Counted from the first letter of the stretch, positions 43,642 through 54,421 are shown. The stretch: DNA of 64,000 nucleotides from Castellaniella sp. (GCF_004321985.1 NZ_SCQN01000011.1:124001-188000); one strand, 5' to 3'. Translations and numbers: made by a program. Notes: generated by a model from the letters alone, not told the origin.

Positions 43642-44556
43642 TTAGGTCTTTATCCGTCGCTGAAACTCCGGGTCGGCCAATACCAGGCCCAGGCCCAGCC
43701 GCCAATCGCGCTCCAGCGGCCCCAGCAGGGTCTCCAGCTTGCCGCAGTCCAGCCGACTATTGGCGGGGCGCGGCTCGGATGCGGGCCATTCAGTCGAGGA
43801 AATGGGCAGCAGAGTGGGGATCCGCGCCATCAGCCCGGCCGCATGGGCTTGGACGAAGATTTCCTGCGCGAATTCCTGCCAGCTCACCCAGGGTTGTCCG
43901 CTGAAGTGATAGATGCCGCCGGGCGTCTCACCGCCAGGCCGTCGCGCCAGATTCTGCAGGACGGCTGCCAGGTGCCCGGCCCAGGTCGGGCCGCCGATCT
44001 GGTCGGCTACCAATCGAAGGGTGGCCTGCTGTTGCCCCAGCCGCAGCATGGTGTGCACGAAGTTTGGGCCCCAGGCGCTGAAGAGCCAACTGGTGCGCAC
44101 GATGATGGCTGTGGAGTCGGCGCTCAGGACGGCCTGTTCGCCCGCCTGCTTGCTGCGGCCATAGGTGTTGAGTGGTGCGGTGGCATCGTCTTCATGGTAG
44201 GGGCGATCCGTCCGGCCGTCGAACACATAGTCGGTGGACACATGAAAGAAGCGCATGTTTCTGGCCGCGCAGGCGCGTGCCAGGGTCTCGGGGGCCTGTG
44301 CGTTCGCCATCATGGCGGTGGCGGGCTCGGAAGCCGCCCGGTCCACGGCGGTGTAGGCAGCGGCGTTGATCAGGCAGTCGGCCGGATGCGCGTCCAGCCA
44401 CCGCTCGATGGCATCAGCCTGGCTCACATCCAGTTCGGCGTGCGAGGCAAATCGATAATCTGTGCTGCTGTTCGCCTGCGCCAGCGCCTGCAGCGCGCGC
44501 CCGAGCTGCCCCTGCGAACCCGTCACCAGAAGGCGGAGCGGGTGCCCTGGTGTCAT
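43642..44556 (-). CDS. rfbD: dTDP-4-dehydrorhamnose reductase
   Basis: A 304-residue NAD(P)-binding enzyme for the last step of dTDP-L-rhamnose synthesis. [62 protein letters not shown] and [11 protein letters not shown] are all in place. The ATG overlaps the rfbB stop by four bases. rfbA and rfbC are not in the window. Confidence 0.95.
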   Translation of the reverse strand: MTPGHPLRLLVTGSQGQLGRALQALAQANSSTDYRFASHAELDVSQADAIERWLDAHPADCLINAAAYTAVDRAASEPATAMMANAQAPETLARACAARNMRFFHVSTDYVFDGRTDRPYHEDDATAPLNTYGRSKQAGEQAVLSADSTAIIVRTSWLFSAWGPNFVHTMLRLGQQQATLRLVADQIGGPTWAGHLAAVLQNLARRPGGETPGGIYHFSGQPWVSWQEFAQEIFVQAHAAGLMARIPTLLPISSTEWPASEPRPANSRLDCGKLETLLGPLERDWRLGLGLVLADPEFQRRIKT

Positions 44557-45659
44557 GGCTGCGGGCGTTCGGCGGGTGTCGGGTCGCCCGTTATGGTCTC
44601 GTCCAGGCCCAGCCGCTCACGGCGGTAGCGGCCGTCTTGTACGCGCTCGCACCAGTCCCGGTGGTCCAGATACCACTGCACGGTCTTGCGCAGGCCGGTG
44701 GCGAAGGTCTCGCGCGGGGTCCAGCCCAGCTCACGGGCGATCTTGGTGGCGTCGATCGCGTAGCGCCTGTCGTGTCCGGGGCGATCCGTCACATAGGTGA
44801 TCAGATCGGCGTAGTGGGCCACACCGTGTGGGTGGTCGGGCGCCAGTTCTTCCAGCAGTTCACAGATGGCACGCACCACATCGATGTTGCGTTGCTCGTT
44901 GTGTCCGCCGATGTTGTAGGTCTCGCCAGGTGTGCCGGCTTCCAGGACGCGCACCAGTGCCCGAGCGTGATCCTCGACGTAGAGCCAGTCGCGGATCTGC
45001 AGCCCGCGGCCGTAGACGGGCAGTGGACGGCCTTCCCGCGCGTTCAGGATGACCAACGGGATAAGCTTTTCGGGGAAATGGCAGGGTCCGTAGTTGTTCG
45101 AGCAATTGGTCACCAGCGTCGGCAGGCCATAGGTGCGATGCCATGCCCGCACCAGGTGGTCGGCGCCCGCCTTGCTGGCGGAGTACGGGGAACTGGGCGC
45201 ATAAGGTGTGCTTTCGGTGAAGAAGCCGGCGGTGTCGGACAGGTCGCCATAGACCTCGTCGGTCGAGATATGGTGAAAGCGGAAGTCGCTTCTGGCTTGG
45301 TGATCCAGCCCCAGCCAGTAGTGGCGCGCCGCTTCGAGCAGTGTGCAGGTGCCTACCACGTTCGTCCGCACGAATTCCACGGGCCCGTCGATGGATCGGT
45401 CTACGTGCGATTCGGCGGCCAGGTGCATTACGGCCTGCGGGCGGTGTTGCGCGAAGATGCGTGCCAGGGCCAGGCTGTCGCAGATATCGACCTGTTCGAA
45501 CACATAGCGTGGGTTGCCGGCCACCGGTGCCAGCGATTCCAGGTTGCCGGCGTAGGTCAGCTTGTCCACGTTCAGCACACTGTGGTTGGTGTGGGCAATC
45601 AGGTGCCGGACCAGGGCCGAGCCGATGAAGCCTGCGCCGCCGGTGACCAGGATTTTCAT
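44553..45659 (-). CDS. rfbB: dTDP-glucose 4,6-dehydratase
   Basis: 368 residues. [39 protein letters not shown] and [20 protein letters not shown] are standard RfbB motifs, including the YxxxK pair and the Asp-Glu catalytic dyad. It makes dTDP-4-keto-6-deoxyglucose. ATG 45659 lies inside the argA stop (four-base overlap), so expression is coupled to argA. Confidence 0.96.
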   Translation of the reverse strand: MKILVTGGAGFIGSALVRHLIAHTNHSVLNVDKLTYAGNLESLAPVAGNPRYVFEQVDICDSLALARIFAQHRPQAVMHLAAESHVDRSIDGPVEFVRTNVVGTCTLLEAARHYWLGLDHQARSDFRFHHISTDEVYGDLSDTAGFFTESTPYAPSSPYSASKAGADHLVRAWHRTYGLPTLVTNCSNNYGPCHFPEKLIPLVILNAREGRPLPVYGRGLQIRDWLYVEDHARALVRVLEAGTPGETYNIGGHNEQRNIDVVRAICELLEELAPDHPHGVAHYADLITYVTDRPGHDRRYAIDATKIARELGWTPRETFATGLRKTVQWYLDHRDWCERVQDGRYRRERLGLDETITGDPTPAERPQP

Positions 45660-47014
45660 AGACGCTTGATGAAGACCAGGCTGTTGCGTGAGCGGTTGTA
45701 GTGCGCTGCCTTCTCGTGCGGCAGGTCGGAGACCCCGCCTTGCACGAAGCCGCGTTTCAGGAACCAGTGGGATGTCCGGGTGGTCAGCACGAACAGCCGC
45801 CGCGCGCCCATTGCGCGGGCACTGGCTTCGGCATGGCGCAGCAGTTTTTCGCCATCGCCCACGCCTTGCCATTCGGGATGCACGATAAGGCAGGCCATCT
45901 CCGCCATGCCATCCTTTGGGTAGGGGATCACCGACACGCAACCGTAGATCACCCCGTCGTGTTCCAGAACGGTGAACTTTTCCACGTCGCGCTCGATCAC
46001 CGCCCGCCCGCGCGGCACCAGTGTGCCATCGGTTTCCAGGGGTTCGATGAGCTGCACGATCGCGCCCACGTCGTCGGCGACGGCGGGGCGCAGGTCTTCC
46101 AGTGTGTCTTCCACCACCATGGTTCCCACGCCGTCGTGGGTAAAGATCTCGAGCAGGATGCTGCCATCCAGCGTGTAGGGCACGAGGTGCGCCCGGGCCA
46201 CCCCGCGTTTGACCGCGAGCGAGGCGTGGCCCAGAAATGCCGCCGTGTCCTCGTCCAGCACGTTTTGTGCCAGCAGCTCGTCGGCGTCATTGCGGGCGAG
46301 TTCCGTGTCCACGGACCCGTCGGTCTCGGTGACGGTCCGGTTCTGCGTCAGGAAGATCAGTTTTTCGGCACGTAGAGCGACGGCGGCGTTGGTCGCCAGG
46401 TCTTCCATGGCCAGGTTGAAGGCTTCGCCCGTGGGCGAGAAGCCCAGCGGCGAGAGCAGGACGATCGCACCCTGGCTGATGATGCTGTGCATGGCATCGA
46501 CGTCGAGCTTGCGAACCGTTCCGGCGCGACGGTAGTCCACCCCGTCGATCACGCCTACGGGCCGCGCCGTGACGAAATTGCCCGATATCACGCGGATCTT
46601 CGCGTGTGACATGGGTGTGTTCGGCAGCCCCTGGCTGAAGGCGGCCTCGATGTCCAGGCGGATTTCGCCGGCGGCTTCCTTGGCGCACTCGAGCGCTTCC
46701 GGGCTGGTCGGTTCAGTACCGCGCCCGAACTGCTGGTTGACGTAGCCCTTCAGGCGCAATTGCTCGTTTACCTGGGGGCGGGAACCATGCACCAGCACCA
46801 GCTTGATGCCCAGTGCCGAGAGCAGCGACAGGTCGGCGACCAGATCTTCGAGGCCGCCGTCCTGAATCAGTTCGCCGCCGAACGCCACGACGAAGGTCTT
46901 GCCGCGAAAATCGTGCACATAGGGCGCCACTTCGCGGAACCAGCGCACGAACTGTGCCGGTGCGAATTCGGGGGCGTCCTGGGCGGAGTAGGTATCGGTC
47001 TCTTCGGAACTCAT
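45656..47014 (-). CDS. argA: N-acetylglutamate synthase (amino-acid N-acetyltransferase)
   Basis: A 452-residue classical ArgA for the first step of arginine synthesis. An amino-acid-kinase domain (about 30-300: [25 protein letters not shown]) that binds feedback inhibitor is followed by a GNAT domain (310-452: [34 protein letters not shown]). It heads a minus-strand run with rfbB and rfbD. It is divergent from hrpA. Arginine breakdown genes are at 33296-35342. Confidence 0.95.
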   Translation of the reverse strand: MSSEETDTYSAQDAPEFAPAQFVRWFREVAPYVHDFRGKTFVVAFGGELIQDGGLEDLVADLSLLSALGIKLVLVHGSRPQVNEQLRLKGYVNQQFGRGTEPTSPEALECAKEAAGEIRLDIEAAFSQGLPNTPMSHAKIRVISGNFVTARPVGVIDGVDYRRAGTVRKLDVDAMHSIISQGAIVLLSPLGFSPTGEAFNLAMEDLATNAAVALRAEKLIFLTQNRTVTETDGSVDTELARNDADELLAQNVLDEDTAAFLGHASLAVKRGVARAHLVPYTLDGSILLEIFTHDGVGTMVVEDTLEDLRPAVADDVGAIVQLIEPLETDGTLVPRGRAVIERDVEKFTVLEHDGVIYGCVSVIPYPKDGMAEMACLIVHPEWQGVGDGEKLLRHAEASARAMGARRLFVLTTRTSHWFLKRGFVQGGVSDLPHEKAAHYNRSRNSLVFIKRL

Positions 47015-47049
47015 GGCGGGCAGGGCAATGGGATTTGCGCAACTCCGAA

Positions 47050-47057
47050 ATTATAAT
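47050..47057. promoter_or_regulatory. Palindromic -10 octamer ATTATAAT between argA and hrpA
   Basis: ATTATAAT carries a perfect TATAAT on each strand (plus 47052-47057, minus 47050-47055). It lies 36 bases before the argA start and about 46 before the chosen hrpA start. -35 matches are poor. It is a candidate shared core promoter. Confidence 0.5.
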
Positions 47058-47102
47058 GATCGATTCCCCTCCATTTACCATTTCAAGCAGGAATCCACCG
47101 CT

Positions 47103-50100
47103 TTGTTGCAGACGCCACACCCCGAGTCCCACCGCACTGCCGTACCCGCGGGGGCTGGGGATAGACCGTTGCCGCCCATTGTCTATCCCGAGGAGCTGCC
47201 CGTCAGCGCCTGCCGCCAGGAGATTGCCCGCGCCATTGCTGCGAATCCGGTGGTGATCGTCTGTGGTGAGACGGGATCCGGCAAGACGACTCAGTTGCCC
47301 AAGATCTGCCTGGAGCTCGGGCGGGGTCGCAGCGGAATGATCGGGCATACGCAACCCCGCCGGCTGGCGGCCACCTCGGTGGCCCAGCGGGTGGCCGAGG
47401 AATTGCATACCGAGCTGGGCGACTGGGTGGGCTATCAGATCCGTTTCAGCGAGCGGAGTGGGCCGGCGACGGCGATCAAGCTGATGACCGACGGGATTCT
47501 GCTGGCGGAGACGCAGCGTGACCCGCTGCTGCGCAGGTATGACACGCTGATCATCGACGAGGCTCACGAGCGCAGCTTGAACATTGATTTCCTGCTGGGG
47601 TTTCTGAAGCAGCTGCTGGTTCGCCGCCGGGATCTGAAGCTCATCATCACGTCGGCCACGATCGATGCGGACCGCTTCGCGCGCCACTTTGGCTCCGAGA
47701 CCCGGCCGGCGCCCGTGATCCAGGTGTCCGGGCGTCTGTATCCCGTTGAATTGCGCTACCGGCCGGTGCTGCAGGAGCCCGCTGCGGAGAATGCGGGTTC
47801 GGGGGGCGGGCGCGGTGATGAAGAGCGTGACCTGGTGGATGCAGTGGTGGACGGGGTGGACGAGTGCGCCCGCCATGGTGCTGGCGACATCCTGGTCTTC
47901 CTCCCTGGCGAGCGCGAGATCCGCGAATCCGCGGAGGCGTTGCGCAAGCGGCACCCCGTGGGGGCGCTGATCCTGCCCCTGTACGCAAGGCTGTCGCGCG
48001 CCGAACAGGAACAGATCTTTCATCCGCACGGCAATGCCCGGCGCATCGTCCTGGCCACCAACGTTGCGGAGACCTCGCTCACGGTGCCCGGGATCCGGTA
48101 TGTGGTGGACAGCGGCCTGGCGCGTGTCAAACGCTATTCCTGGCGCAGCAAGGTCGAACAGCTTCATATTGAACCCATCAGCCAGGCCTCGGCCAATCAG
48201 CGGGCGGGCCGCTGTGGTCGGCTGGGCCCGGGGGTCTGCGTGCGACTGTACGGCGAGGACGATTTCAAGCAGCGACCGGCTTTCACCGACCCGGAGATCC
48301 TGCGTTCCTCGCTGGCCTCTGTCATCCTGCGCATGAAGGCTTTGCGGCTCGATGATATCGAAGCATTCCCTTTCGTGGAGGCTCCCACGGGGCGAGCCAT
48401 CGCCGACGGCTACCAGCTGCTGCAGGAGTTGGGTGCGCTCGATGAACATAATCGTTTGACGCCAGTGGGGCACTCCCTGTCCCGCCTGCCGGTGGACCCA
48501 CGGATTGCCCGCATGGTATTCGCTGCACACGAGCAGCAGTGCCTGGCTGAGATCCTGGTGATCGCCTCGGCGTTGTCGATCCAGGATCCGCGCGAGCGGC
48601 CCATGCAGGCGCGCGAAACAGCTGACAATGCACACGCGCAGTTCAACGACAAGCAGTCGGAATTTCTGGCTTGGCTGAAGCTCTGGAGCTGGTACCAGGA
48701 GCAGGTTGCGCACAAAGCGTCGCAGCGCAAGCTGGTGGACCAGTTGCGTGCCAAGTTCCTGTCGCCGGTGCGGCTGCGCGAATGGCATGATACGCATGTG
48801 CAGTTGCTGACGCTGGCGCGTGAACAGGGCTGGCGCCTGAATCAGACCCCGGCCACGCGCGAGCAGATCCATCTGGCGTTGCTGGCGGGCCTGCTGGGCA
48901 ACATCGGGATGAAGACGGAGAACGGCAATCTGTACCAGGGAGCCCGGGACATCCGTTTTGCCATCCACCCCGGGTCACCGCTACAGAAAAAGGCGGGACG
49001 CTGGGTTCTGGCCGCCGAGCTGGTGGAAACCACACGTCTGTACGCCCGCTGCGTCGCGCAGATCGAGCCCACCTGGGTGGAGCGTGCGGGTGCCCACCTG
49101 TTGCGCCGTGCCTGGTCTGATCCGCGATGGGAAAAGAAAGCCGGCCAGGTCGTGGCCAACGAGCGCGGCACGGTTCACGGGCTGCCGGTCTACACGGGGC
49201 GGCGCGTGCATTACGGTCGGGTCGACCCGGCCGCCGCGCGCGAAATCTTCATTCGGGACGCACTGGTGCCTGGGGAAATCGAGACCAAGTTGCCATTCGT
49301 GGCGCACAACCGTCGCCTGATTACCTCAATCGAGCGGCTGGAACACCAGAGCCGCCGGCCCGATATCCTGGTCGATGATGCGCTCATCTACGCCTTCTAC
49401 GACCAGCAGATACCGGCAGAGGTGTGCCAGACGGCAACGCTGGAGGCCTGGTATGGCACGCTGGATGCAGCGGCTGGCGCACGCCTGAAGCTTGCCCGTG
49501 ATGATCTGATGCGGCACGACGCCGCCGGGGTGACCACGGACGTCTTTCCTCGCCAACTGGTCTGGGGCGGCACGGAACTGGCGGTGGATTACCACTTTGA
49601 ACCCGGTTCGCTGCGCGATGGAATGACGCTCACCGTCCCCTTGTTTGCACTCAATCAGATTGATGCGGCGCGTTGTGAGTGGCTGGTGCCGGGCATGCTG
49701 AAGGAAAAAGTCCATCTGCTGCTCAAGTCCCTGCCGCAGAAGCTTCGCCGCGCCTGTGTTCCATTGCCGGACTACGCGGCAGGGTTCCATGATCGTTGGT
49801 TCGAGCGCGAAACGGACCCCGGCACGGGGCTGCTCGATGCGCTGGCGCAGGATATCTGGGATCGTTGCCGCGTGCGCGTGCAGCCTGCGGATTTCAAGCT
49901 CGAGACGCTGCCGGCCCACTTGTCCATGAATTTCAAGATTGTGGATGAGCATGGGCGCATGTTGTCGGGCGGCCGCAACCTGGACCAATTGCGGGCCGAG
50001 CACGGGCGCCAGGCTCAGGCATCCTTTCAGAAGCTCGCCTCGCATGACCGCGAGGCAGCCCGCGTGCTGGAACACGAGGGCCTGACCGCCTGGACCTTCG

Positions 50101-50921
50101 GGCGCCTTCCGGATCTGCTTGAGATTCATCGCGGCGGCCAGTCTCTGGTGGGTTATCCGGCCTTGCGCGATCGGGGTGAATCCTGTGATCTTGACGTGTT
50201 CGACGATCCACAGGAAGCTCGCCGGGTCCATGCCATCGGTTTGCGCCGCCTGTTCAGCCTGGCGCTGCGGGAACAGGTAAGGTATCTGGACAAGCATCTG
50301 CCGGAGCTGACCCGCATGTCCATGCTGTATATGGACCTTGGCACACAGACCGAGTTGCGCGATCAGATCGTCGACGCGGCCCTGGATCAGGCCTGTCTCG
50401 CGGAGCCCTGGCCCGAAGATGCCGCCGGCTTCGAGCATCGCTGTCAGGAAGGCCGTTCGCGGCTCGGGCTGCTGGCTCAGGAGCTGGCACGGCTGGTGGG
50501 CAGCATCCTTGCAGAGCGTGCTGCCCTGCAGAAGAAGCTGCCCCAAGCCAGGCCTTGGCCGGAGGCGTCCCAGGATATCCAGCAGCAGCTCGCAGCGCTG
50601 GTCGGGAAATGGTTCGTGCGCGATACTCCCGCTGAACAGCTCAAGCATCTGTCGCGCTATCTCAAGGCGGCACAGATGCGGATCGAGAAGTTGCGCCAGG
50701 ACCCGGCGCGCGACGCCCAATTGATGGCGGATATCGTGGCGTTGGCGGCGCCCTGGCAGCGGGCGGTAGCGCAGCGCAAGGGCGCGCCGGATGCCCAGTT
50801 GCAGGCCTTCCGCTGGCAGATGGAGGAGTTGCGCGTCGCGTTGTTTGCGCAGACGCTGCGCACGCCGTTCCCGGTTTCCGTGAAACGCTTGCAGAAAGCC
50901 TGGGCGGCCCTGCCGCGTTAG
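47103..50921 (+). CDS. hrpA: ATP-dependent RNA helicase HrpA (DEAH box)
   Basis: About 1272 residues. Motifs in order: CGETGSGKTTQLPK (I), IIDEAHERSLN (II, DEAH), ITSATIDA (III), VLATNVAETSLTVPGI (V) and QRAGRCGRLGPG (VI), then HA2/OB and a long C-terminal HrpA-specific region. It acts on mRNA processing and stalled ribosomes. The start is uncertain: ATG 47013 and 47028 lie before the -10 box, so TTG 47103 or 47106, with AGGA upstream, is preferred. Length matches E. coli HrpA (1300). Confidence 0.93.
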   Translation: MLQTPHPESHRTAVPAGAGDRPLPPIVYPEELPVSACRQEIARAIAANPVVIVCGETGSGKTTQLPKICLELGRGRSGMIGHTQPRRLAATSVAQRVAEELHTELGDWVGYQIRFSERSGPATAIKLMTDGILLAETQRDPLLRRYDTLIIDEAHERSLNIDFLLGFLKQLLVRRRDLKLIITSATIDADRFARHFGSETRPAPVIQVSGRLYPVELRYRPVLQEPAAENAGSGGGRGDEERDLVDAVVDGVDECARHGAGDILVFLPGEREIRESAEALRKRHPVGALILPLYARLSRAEQEQIFHPHGNARRIVLATNVAETSLTVPGIRYVVDSGLARVKRYSWRSKVEQLHIEPISQASANQRAGRCGRLGPGVCVRLYGEDDFKQRPAFTDPEILRSSLASVILRMKALRLDDIEAFPFVEAPTGRAIADGYQLLQELGALDEHNRLTPVGHSLSRLPVDPRIARMVFAAHEQQCLAEILVIASALSIQDPRERPMQARETADNAHAQFNDKQSEFLAWLKLWSWYQEQVAHKASQRKLVDQLRAKFLSPVRLREWHDTHVQLLTLAREQGWRLNQTPATREQIHLALLAGLLGNIGMKTENGNLYQGARDIRFAIHPGSPLQKKAGRWVLAAELVETTRLYARCVAQIEPTWVERAGAHLLRRAWSDPRWEKKAGQVVANERGTVHGLPVYTGRRVHYGRVDPAAAREIFIRDALVPGEIETKLPFVAHNRRLITSIERLEHQSRRPDILVDDALIYAFYDQQIPAEVCQTATLEAWYGTLDAAAGARLKLARDDLMRHDAAGVTTDVFPRQLVWGGTELAVDYHFEPGSLRDGMTLTVPLFALNQIDAARCEWLVPGMLKEKVHLLLKSLPQKLRRACVPLPDYAAGFHDRWFERETDPGTGLLDALAQDIWDRCRVRVQPADFKLETLPAHLSMNFKIVDEHGRMLSGGRNLDQLRAEHGRQAQASFQKLASHDREAARVLEHEGLTAWTFGRLPDLLEIHRGGQSLVGYPALRDRGESCDLDVFDDPQEARRVHAIGLRRLFSLALREQVRYLDKHLPELTRMSMLYMDLGTQTELRDQIVDAALDQACLAEPWPEDAAGFEHRCQEGRSRLGLLAQELARLVGSILAERAALQKKLPQARPWPEASQDIQQQLAALVGKWFVRDTPAEQLKHLSRYLKAAQMRIEKLRQDPARDAQLMADIVALAAPWQRAVAQRKGAPDAQLQAFRWQMEELRVALFAQTLRTPFPVSVKRLQKAWAALPR

Positions 50922-50929
50922 CGCATCGG

Positions 50930-50935
50930 TACAAT
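50930..50935 (+). promoter_or_regulatory. Putative -10 box (TACAAT) for dnaE, leaderless arrangement
   Basis: TACAAT ends six bases before the dnaE ATG at 50942, so a transcript starting about seven bases downstream would begin at the A of the start codon. No Shine-Dalgarno is present between hrpA and dnaE. No clear -35. Confidence 0.45.
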
Positions 50936-50941
50936 CCTGGC

Positions 50942-53900
50942 ATGACCATGACCCCAGAATCCCCCCTGTTCGTGCACCTGCGCAGCCACTCGGAATTTTC
51001 CGTGGTGGACAGCATCGCGCGCATCCCCGACCTGATCCAGCGTGCAAGCACGTTTGGCCAGCCGGCCATGGCCATCACCGATCTGGCCAACCTGTTTGGC
51101 TGGATCAAGTTCTACAAGGCGGCCCGCAAGGCCGGCATCAAGCCCATTGTCGGTTGCGACGCTTGGCTGCAGAACCCGGCGGATGCCGACAAGCCGTTTC
51201 GCATCCTGCTGCTGGCCACTGGCCATGACTCCTACCTGGAATTGTGCGAACTGCTGACGCGGGCCTGGATCGAGAATGTCCATCTGGACAAGGCCGAGTT
51301 TCGGCGTGAGTGGCTGAATGGCAAGCGTGGCCTGATCGTGCTGTCCGGCGGCCGCATGGGCGACATAGGCTACGCACTGGAGGCGGGGCGCGCGGATGAC
51401 GCCCGCCAGCTGGCGCGTCAATGGGCAGCCGATTTTCCAGGCAGTTTCTTCATCGAGCTGCAGCGTGCCGGCTTCGAGCAGGACGAGCCCTATGTGCAGG
51501 CGGCGCTACGCCTGGCCGCCGACTGTCGGTTGCCGGTGGTGGCCACGCACCCGATCCAGTTCATCTCGCCCAGCGATTTTCGGGCGCACGAGGCCCGGGT
51601 CTGCATCGCAGAAGGCGAACTGCTGGGCAACCCCAGGCGCGTGCGGCGCTTTACCGCCGAACAGTACATGCCCGACAGCGCCGAGATGGCGCGCCGCTTT
51701 GCCGATGTGCCGTCGGCGATCGCCAATTCCGTGCAGATCGCGCGCCGCTGCAATCTGACGCTGTCGCTGGGTCACCCCCAACTGCCGCTGTTTCCAACGC
51801 CGGACGGCGTCTCGCTGGACGACTACATGGTGAAGCTCGCCAACGAGGGGCTGGTGCGGCGCATGGCGCAGCTATATCCGGATCCGCAGGAGCGGGCACG
51901 CCAGATGCCTACCTACCAGGAGCGACTGGATCGCGAATGCCAGGTGATCGTGGGGATGGGTTTTCCGGGTTACTTCCTGATCGTGCAGGACTTCATCAAT
52001 TGGGGCAAGAGCCATGGCGTGCCTGTGGGCCCGGGCCGGGGTTCGGGTGCCGGGTCGCTGGTGGCGTTCAGCCTGGGCATCACGGACCTGGACCCGCTGC
52101 GCTACGACCTGCTGTTCGAGCGGTTCCTCAACCCCGAACGCGTGTCCATGCCGGACTTCGATGTGGATTTTTGCCAGGACAATCGCGAACGCGTCATCGA
52201 ATACGTGAAGGAGAAGTATGGCCGTGATGCCGTGAGCCAGATCGCGACCTTCGGTACGCTGGGGGCGAAGGCCGTCGTGCGCGACGTGGGGCGGGTGCTG
52301 GAGATGCCCTACAGCGTCTGCGACAACCTGTCCAAGATGATTCCCTTCAATCCGGTGGACCCCTGGTCGCTGGACCGCACGCTCGAGAACGAACCGGCCT
52401 TCAAGGAGCGCTATGACAGCGACGAGGAAATTCACGCCCTGATCGACCTTGCTCGTCCGCTGGAAGGCCTGACGCGCAACATCGGCATGCACGCGGGCGG
52501 TGTGATCATCGCACGGGGGAAGCTGACCGATTACACGCCGTTATATTGTCAGCCGGGCAGCGAGTCCAGCGTCGTGTCGCAGTACGACAAAGGCGACGTG
52601 GAAGACGCCGGCCTGGTGAAGTTCGACTTTCTGGGGCTACGCAACCTGACTATCCTGGACTGGGCGGAGCGCTATGTGCGCGAGTTCAATCCGGACAAGC
52701 GCGACTTCAACCTGATGAGCCTGCCGCTGGACGATACCGCGACTTATGACCTGCTGTGCTCGGCCAACACGACGGCGGTCTTCCAGCTCGAAGGGCGGGG
52801 CATGAAGGAGCTGCTCAAGAGCATGCAGCCCAACGTGTTCGAGGACCTGATCGCCTTGCTCGCCCTGTTCCGCCCCGGGCCGCTGGAATCCGGCATGGTG
52901 GTGGACTTCGTCAATCGCAAGCACGGCCGTGCCAAGGTCGATTATTTCCATCCGGACCTGGAACCAGTGCTCAAGAGTACTTACGGCGTCATCGTCTACC
53001 AGGAACAGGTGATGCTGATTTCCCAGATCATCGGCGGCTATTCGCTGGGTGGCGCTGATCTGCTTCGGCGCGCCATGGGCAAGAAAAAGCCCGAGGAAAT
53101 GGCCAAGCACCGGGTGATCTTCCAGGAGGGCGCAGTCAAGAAGGGCTACGACGCGGATCTGGCTGCCCATCTGTTCGACCTGATGGAAAAATTTGCTGGC
53201 TACGGGTTCAACAAAAGTCACTCGGCCGCGTATGCGCTGATTTCCTACCAGACCGCGTGGTTGAAGGTCTATCATCCGGCCGAGTTTCTAGCGGCGACCA
53301 TGCTCTCGGATATGGATGACACCGACAAGATCCAGGTGTTCTGGCGTGATGCGCTGGACAATGGGGTAGCGGTGTTGCCGCCGGACGTGAACGCCTCCGG
53401 CTACCGCTTTGCCCCGGTGTTCGACGACCATACAGCGCGCGGTGAGCCGCCCCGCACCATCCGCTATGGACTGGGCGGCGTGAAGGGCACCGGCCATGCC
53501 GCGGTGGATGCCATCGTCGCGGCCCGCGAAGCGGGTGGGCCCTACGCCAGCCTGTTCGATTTTTGCGCGCGCGTGGATCGGCATACCGTCAATCGGCGCA
53601 CCATCGAGGCGCTCATCCGCGCTGGCGCCTTCGACAGCCTGGAGCCCAATCGAGCCGCTTTGCTGGAAACCCTGGGCAGTGCGATCGAGGCAGCCGAGCA
53701 GGCGGCCCGCGATGCCAATCAGGCCTCGCTCTTCGATGACAATTCGGATGAATTGGTGGCCGGCGAGCTGGCCCGGGTCGAACCCTGGGACCTGGAGACC
53801 CGGCTGAGGGAAGAGAAGGCCGCGCTGGGGTTTTATTTCAGCGGCCATCTGTTCGACGCCTGGCGTGACGAAGTCCGCCGTGTCGCGCCCACGCCGCTGT

Positions 53901-54421
53901 CGCGCCTTGCTCCTTCCAAGGGCACCCAATGGCTCGCCGGCGTGCTGGCCGCCGTCCGCCCCCGCATGACCAAGCGCGGCAAGATGATCTACGCATTGCT
54001 GGATGATGGCTCGGCACAGGTCGAAGTCGCCATTTTCAACGAGCTCTACGAACAGTATCGCCATGCCCTGAAGGAAGACCGGCTGCTGGTCATCCAGGGG
54101 CGAGTGAGCCACGACGATTATTCAGGTGGGCTGCGGGTCTCTGCCGAGGATCTGTACGACTTGCAGCGGATCCGCGAGGCGCGGGCGCGCAGCCTGCGCC
54201 TGAAGATGCCCGTACGCCCGGACCTGCGGCGGCTGCAATCGTTGCTCACCCCCTGGCTCTCGCGGGAGTCGGGTGTCCCGGTGGAACTGCGGGTGGCGCA
54301 AAGCCGTTATTCCTGTCTGCTGCGGTTGGGCGATGACTGGAGGGTACGGATGGACGACGCGTTGATTGCGGGTGCGCGCGACTGGCTGGCCCGGGAAAAT
54401 GTGGAGATCTTCTACGGATGA
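50942..54421 (+). CDS. dnaE: DNA polymerase III alpha subunit
   Basis: An 1159-residue replicative polymerase, normal for DnaE1. PHP domain LHLRSHSEFSVVDSIARIPD-like start (FVHLRSHSEFSVVDS), polymerase core with GPGRGSGAGSLVAFSLGITD and MPDFDVDFCQDNRERVI, KYGRDAVSQIATFGTLGAKA, then the C-terminal OB fold and tau-binding part. It follows hrpA by 20 bases. The stop overlaps the first LPS glycosyltransferase by four bases, so polymerase and LPS genes share a transcript. Confidence 0.97.
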   Translation: MTMTPESPLFVHLRSHSEFSVVDSIARIPDLIQRASTFGQPAMAITDLANLFGWIKFYKAARKAGIKPIVGCDAWLQNPADADKPFRILLLATGHDSYLELCELLTRAWIENVHLDKAEFRREWLNGKRGLIVLSGGRMGDIGYALEAGRADDARQLARQWAADFPGSFFIELQRAGFEQDEPYVQAALRLAADCRLPVVATHPIQFISPSDFRAHEARVCIAEGELLGNPRRVRRFTAEQYMPDSAEMARRFADVPSAIANSVQIARRCNLTLSLGHPQLPLFPTPDGVSLDDYMVKLANEGLVRRMAQLYPDPQERARQMPTYQERLDRECQVIVGMGFPGYFLIVQDFINWGKSHGVPVGPGRGSGAGSLVAFSLGITDLDPLRYDLLFERFLNPERVSMPDFDVDFCQDNRERVIEYVKEKYGRDAVSQIATFGTLGAKAVVRDVGRVLEMPYSVCDNLSKMIPFNPVDPWSLDRTLENEPAFKERYDSDEEIHALIDLARPLEGLTRNIGMHAGGVIIARGKLTDYTPLYCQPGSESSVVSQYDKGDVEDAGLVKFDFLGLRNLTILDWAERYVREFNPDKRDFNLMSLPLDDTATYDLLCSANTTAVFQLEGRGMKELLKSMQPNVFEDLIALLALFRPGPLESGMVVDFVNRKHGRAKVDYFHPDLEPVLKSTYGVIVYQEQVMLISQIIGGYSLGGADLLRRAMGKKKPEEMAKHRVIFQEGAVKKGYDADLAAHLFDLMEKFAGYGFNKSHSAAYALISYQTAWLKVYHPAEFLAATMLSDMDDTDKIQVFWRDALDNGVAVLPPDVNASGYRFAPVFDDHTARGEPPRTIRYGLGGVKGTGHAAVDAIVAAREAGGPYASLFDFCARVDRHTVNRRTIEALIRAGAFDSLEPNRAALLETLGSAIEAAEQAARDANQASLFDDNSDELVAGELARVEPWDLETRLREEKAALGFYFSGHLFDAWRDEVRRVAPTPLSRLAPSKGTQWLAGVLAAVRPRMTKRGKMIYALLDDGSAQVEVAIFNELYEQYRHALKEDRLLVIQGRVSHDDYSGGLRVSAEDLYDLQRIREARARSLRLKMPVRPDLRRLQSLLTPWLSRESGVPVELRVAQSRYSCLLRLGDDWRVRMDDALIAGARDWLARENVEIFYG

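Noticed and set aside
47013-47102. ATG starts for hrpA at 47013 and 47028
   Set aside because: They lie upstream of the -10 box and inside or beside the argA start; sequence before the TTG is not helicase-like.
46713-48968. Open frame of about 750 codons on the minus strand, antisense to argA/hrpA
   Set aside because: It mirrors the GC-rich third positions of hrpA, crosses the argA-hrpA promoter region and shows no domain. hrpA on the plus strand has all helicase motifs.
49326-51047. Long minus-strand open frame opposite the end of hrpA and start of dnaE
   Set aside because: Codon-phase shadow of hrpA and dnaE; no recognisable family and no ribosome-binding site.
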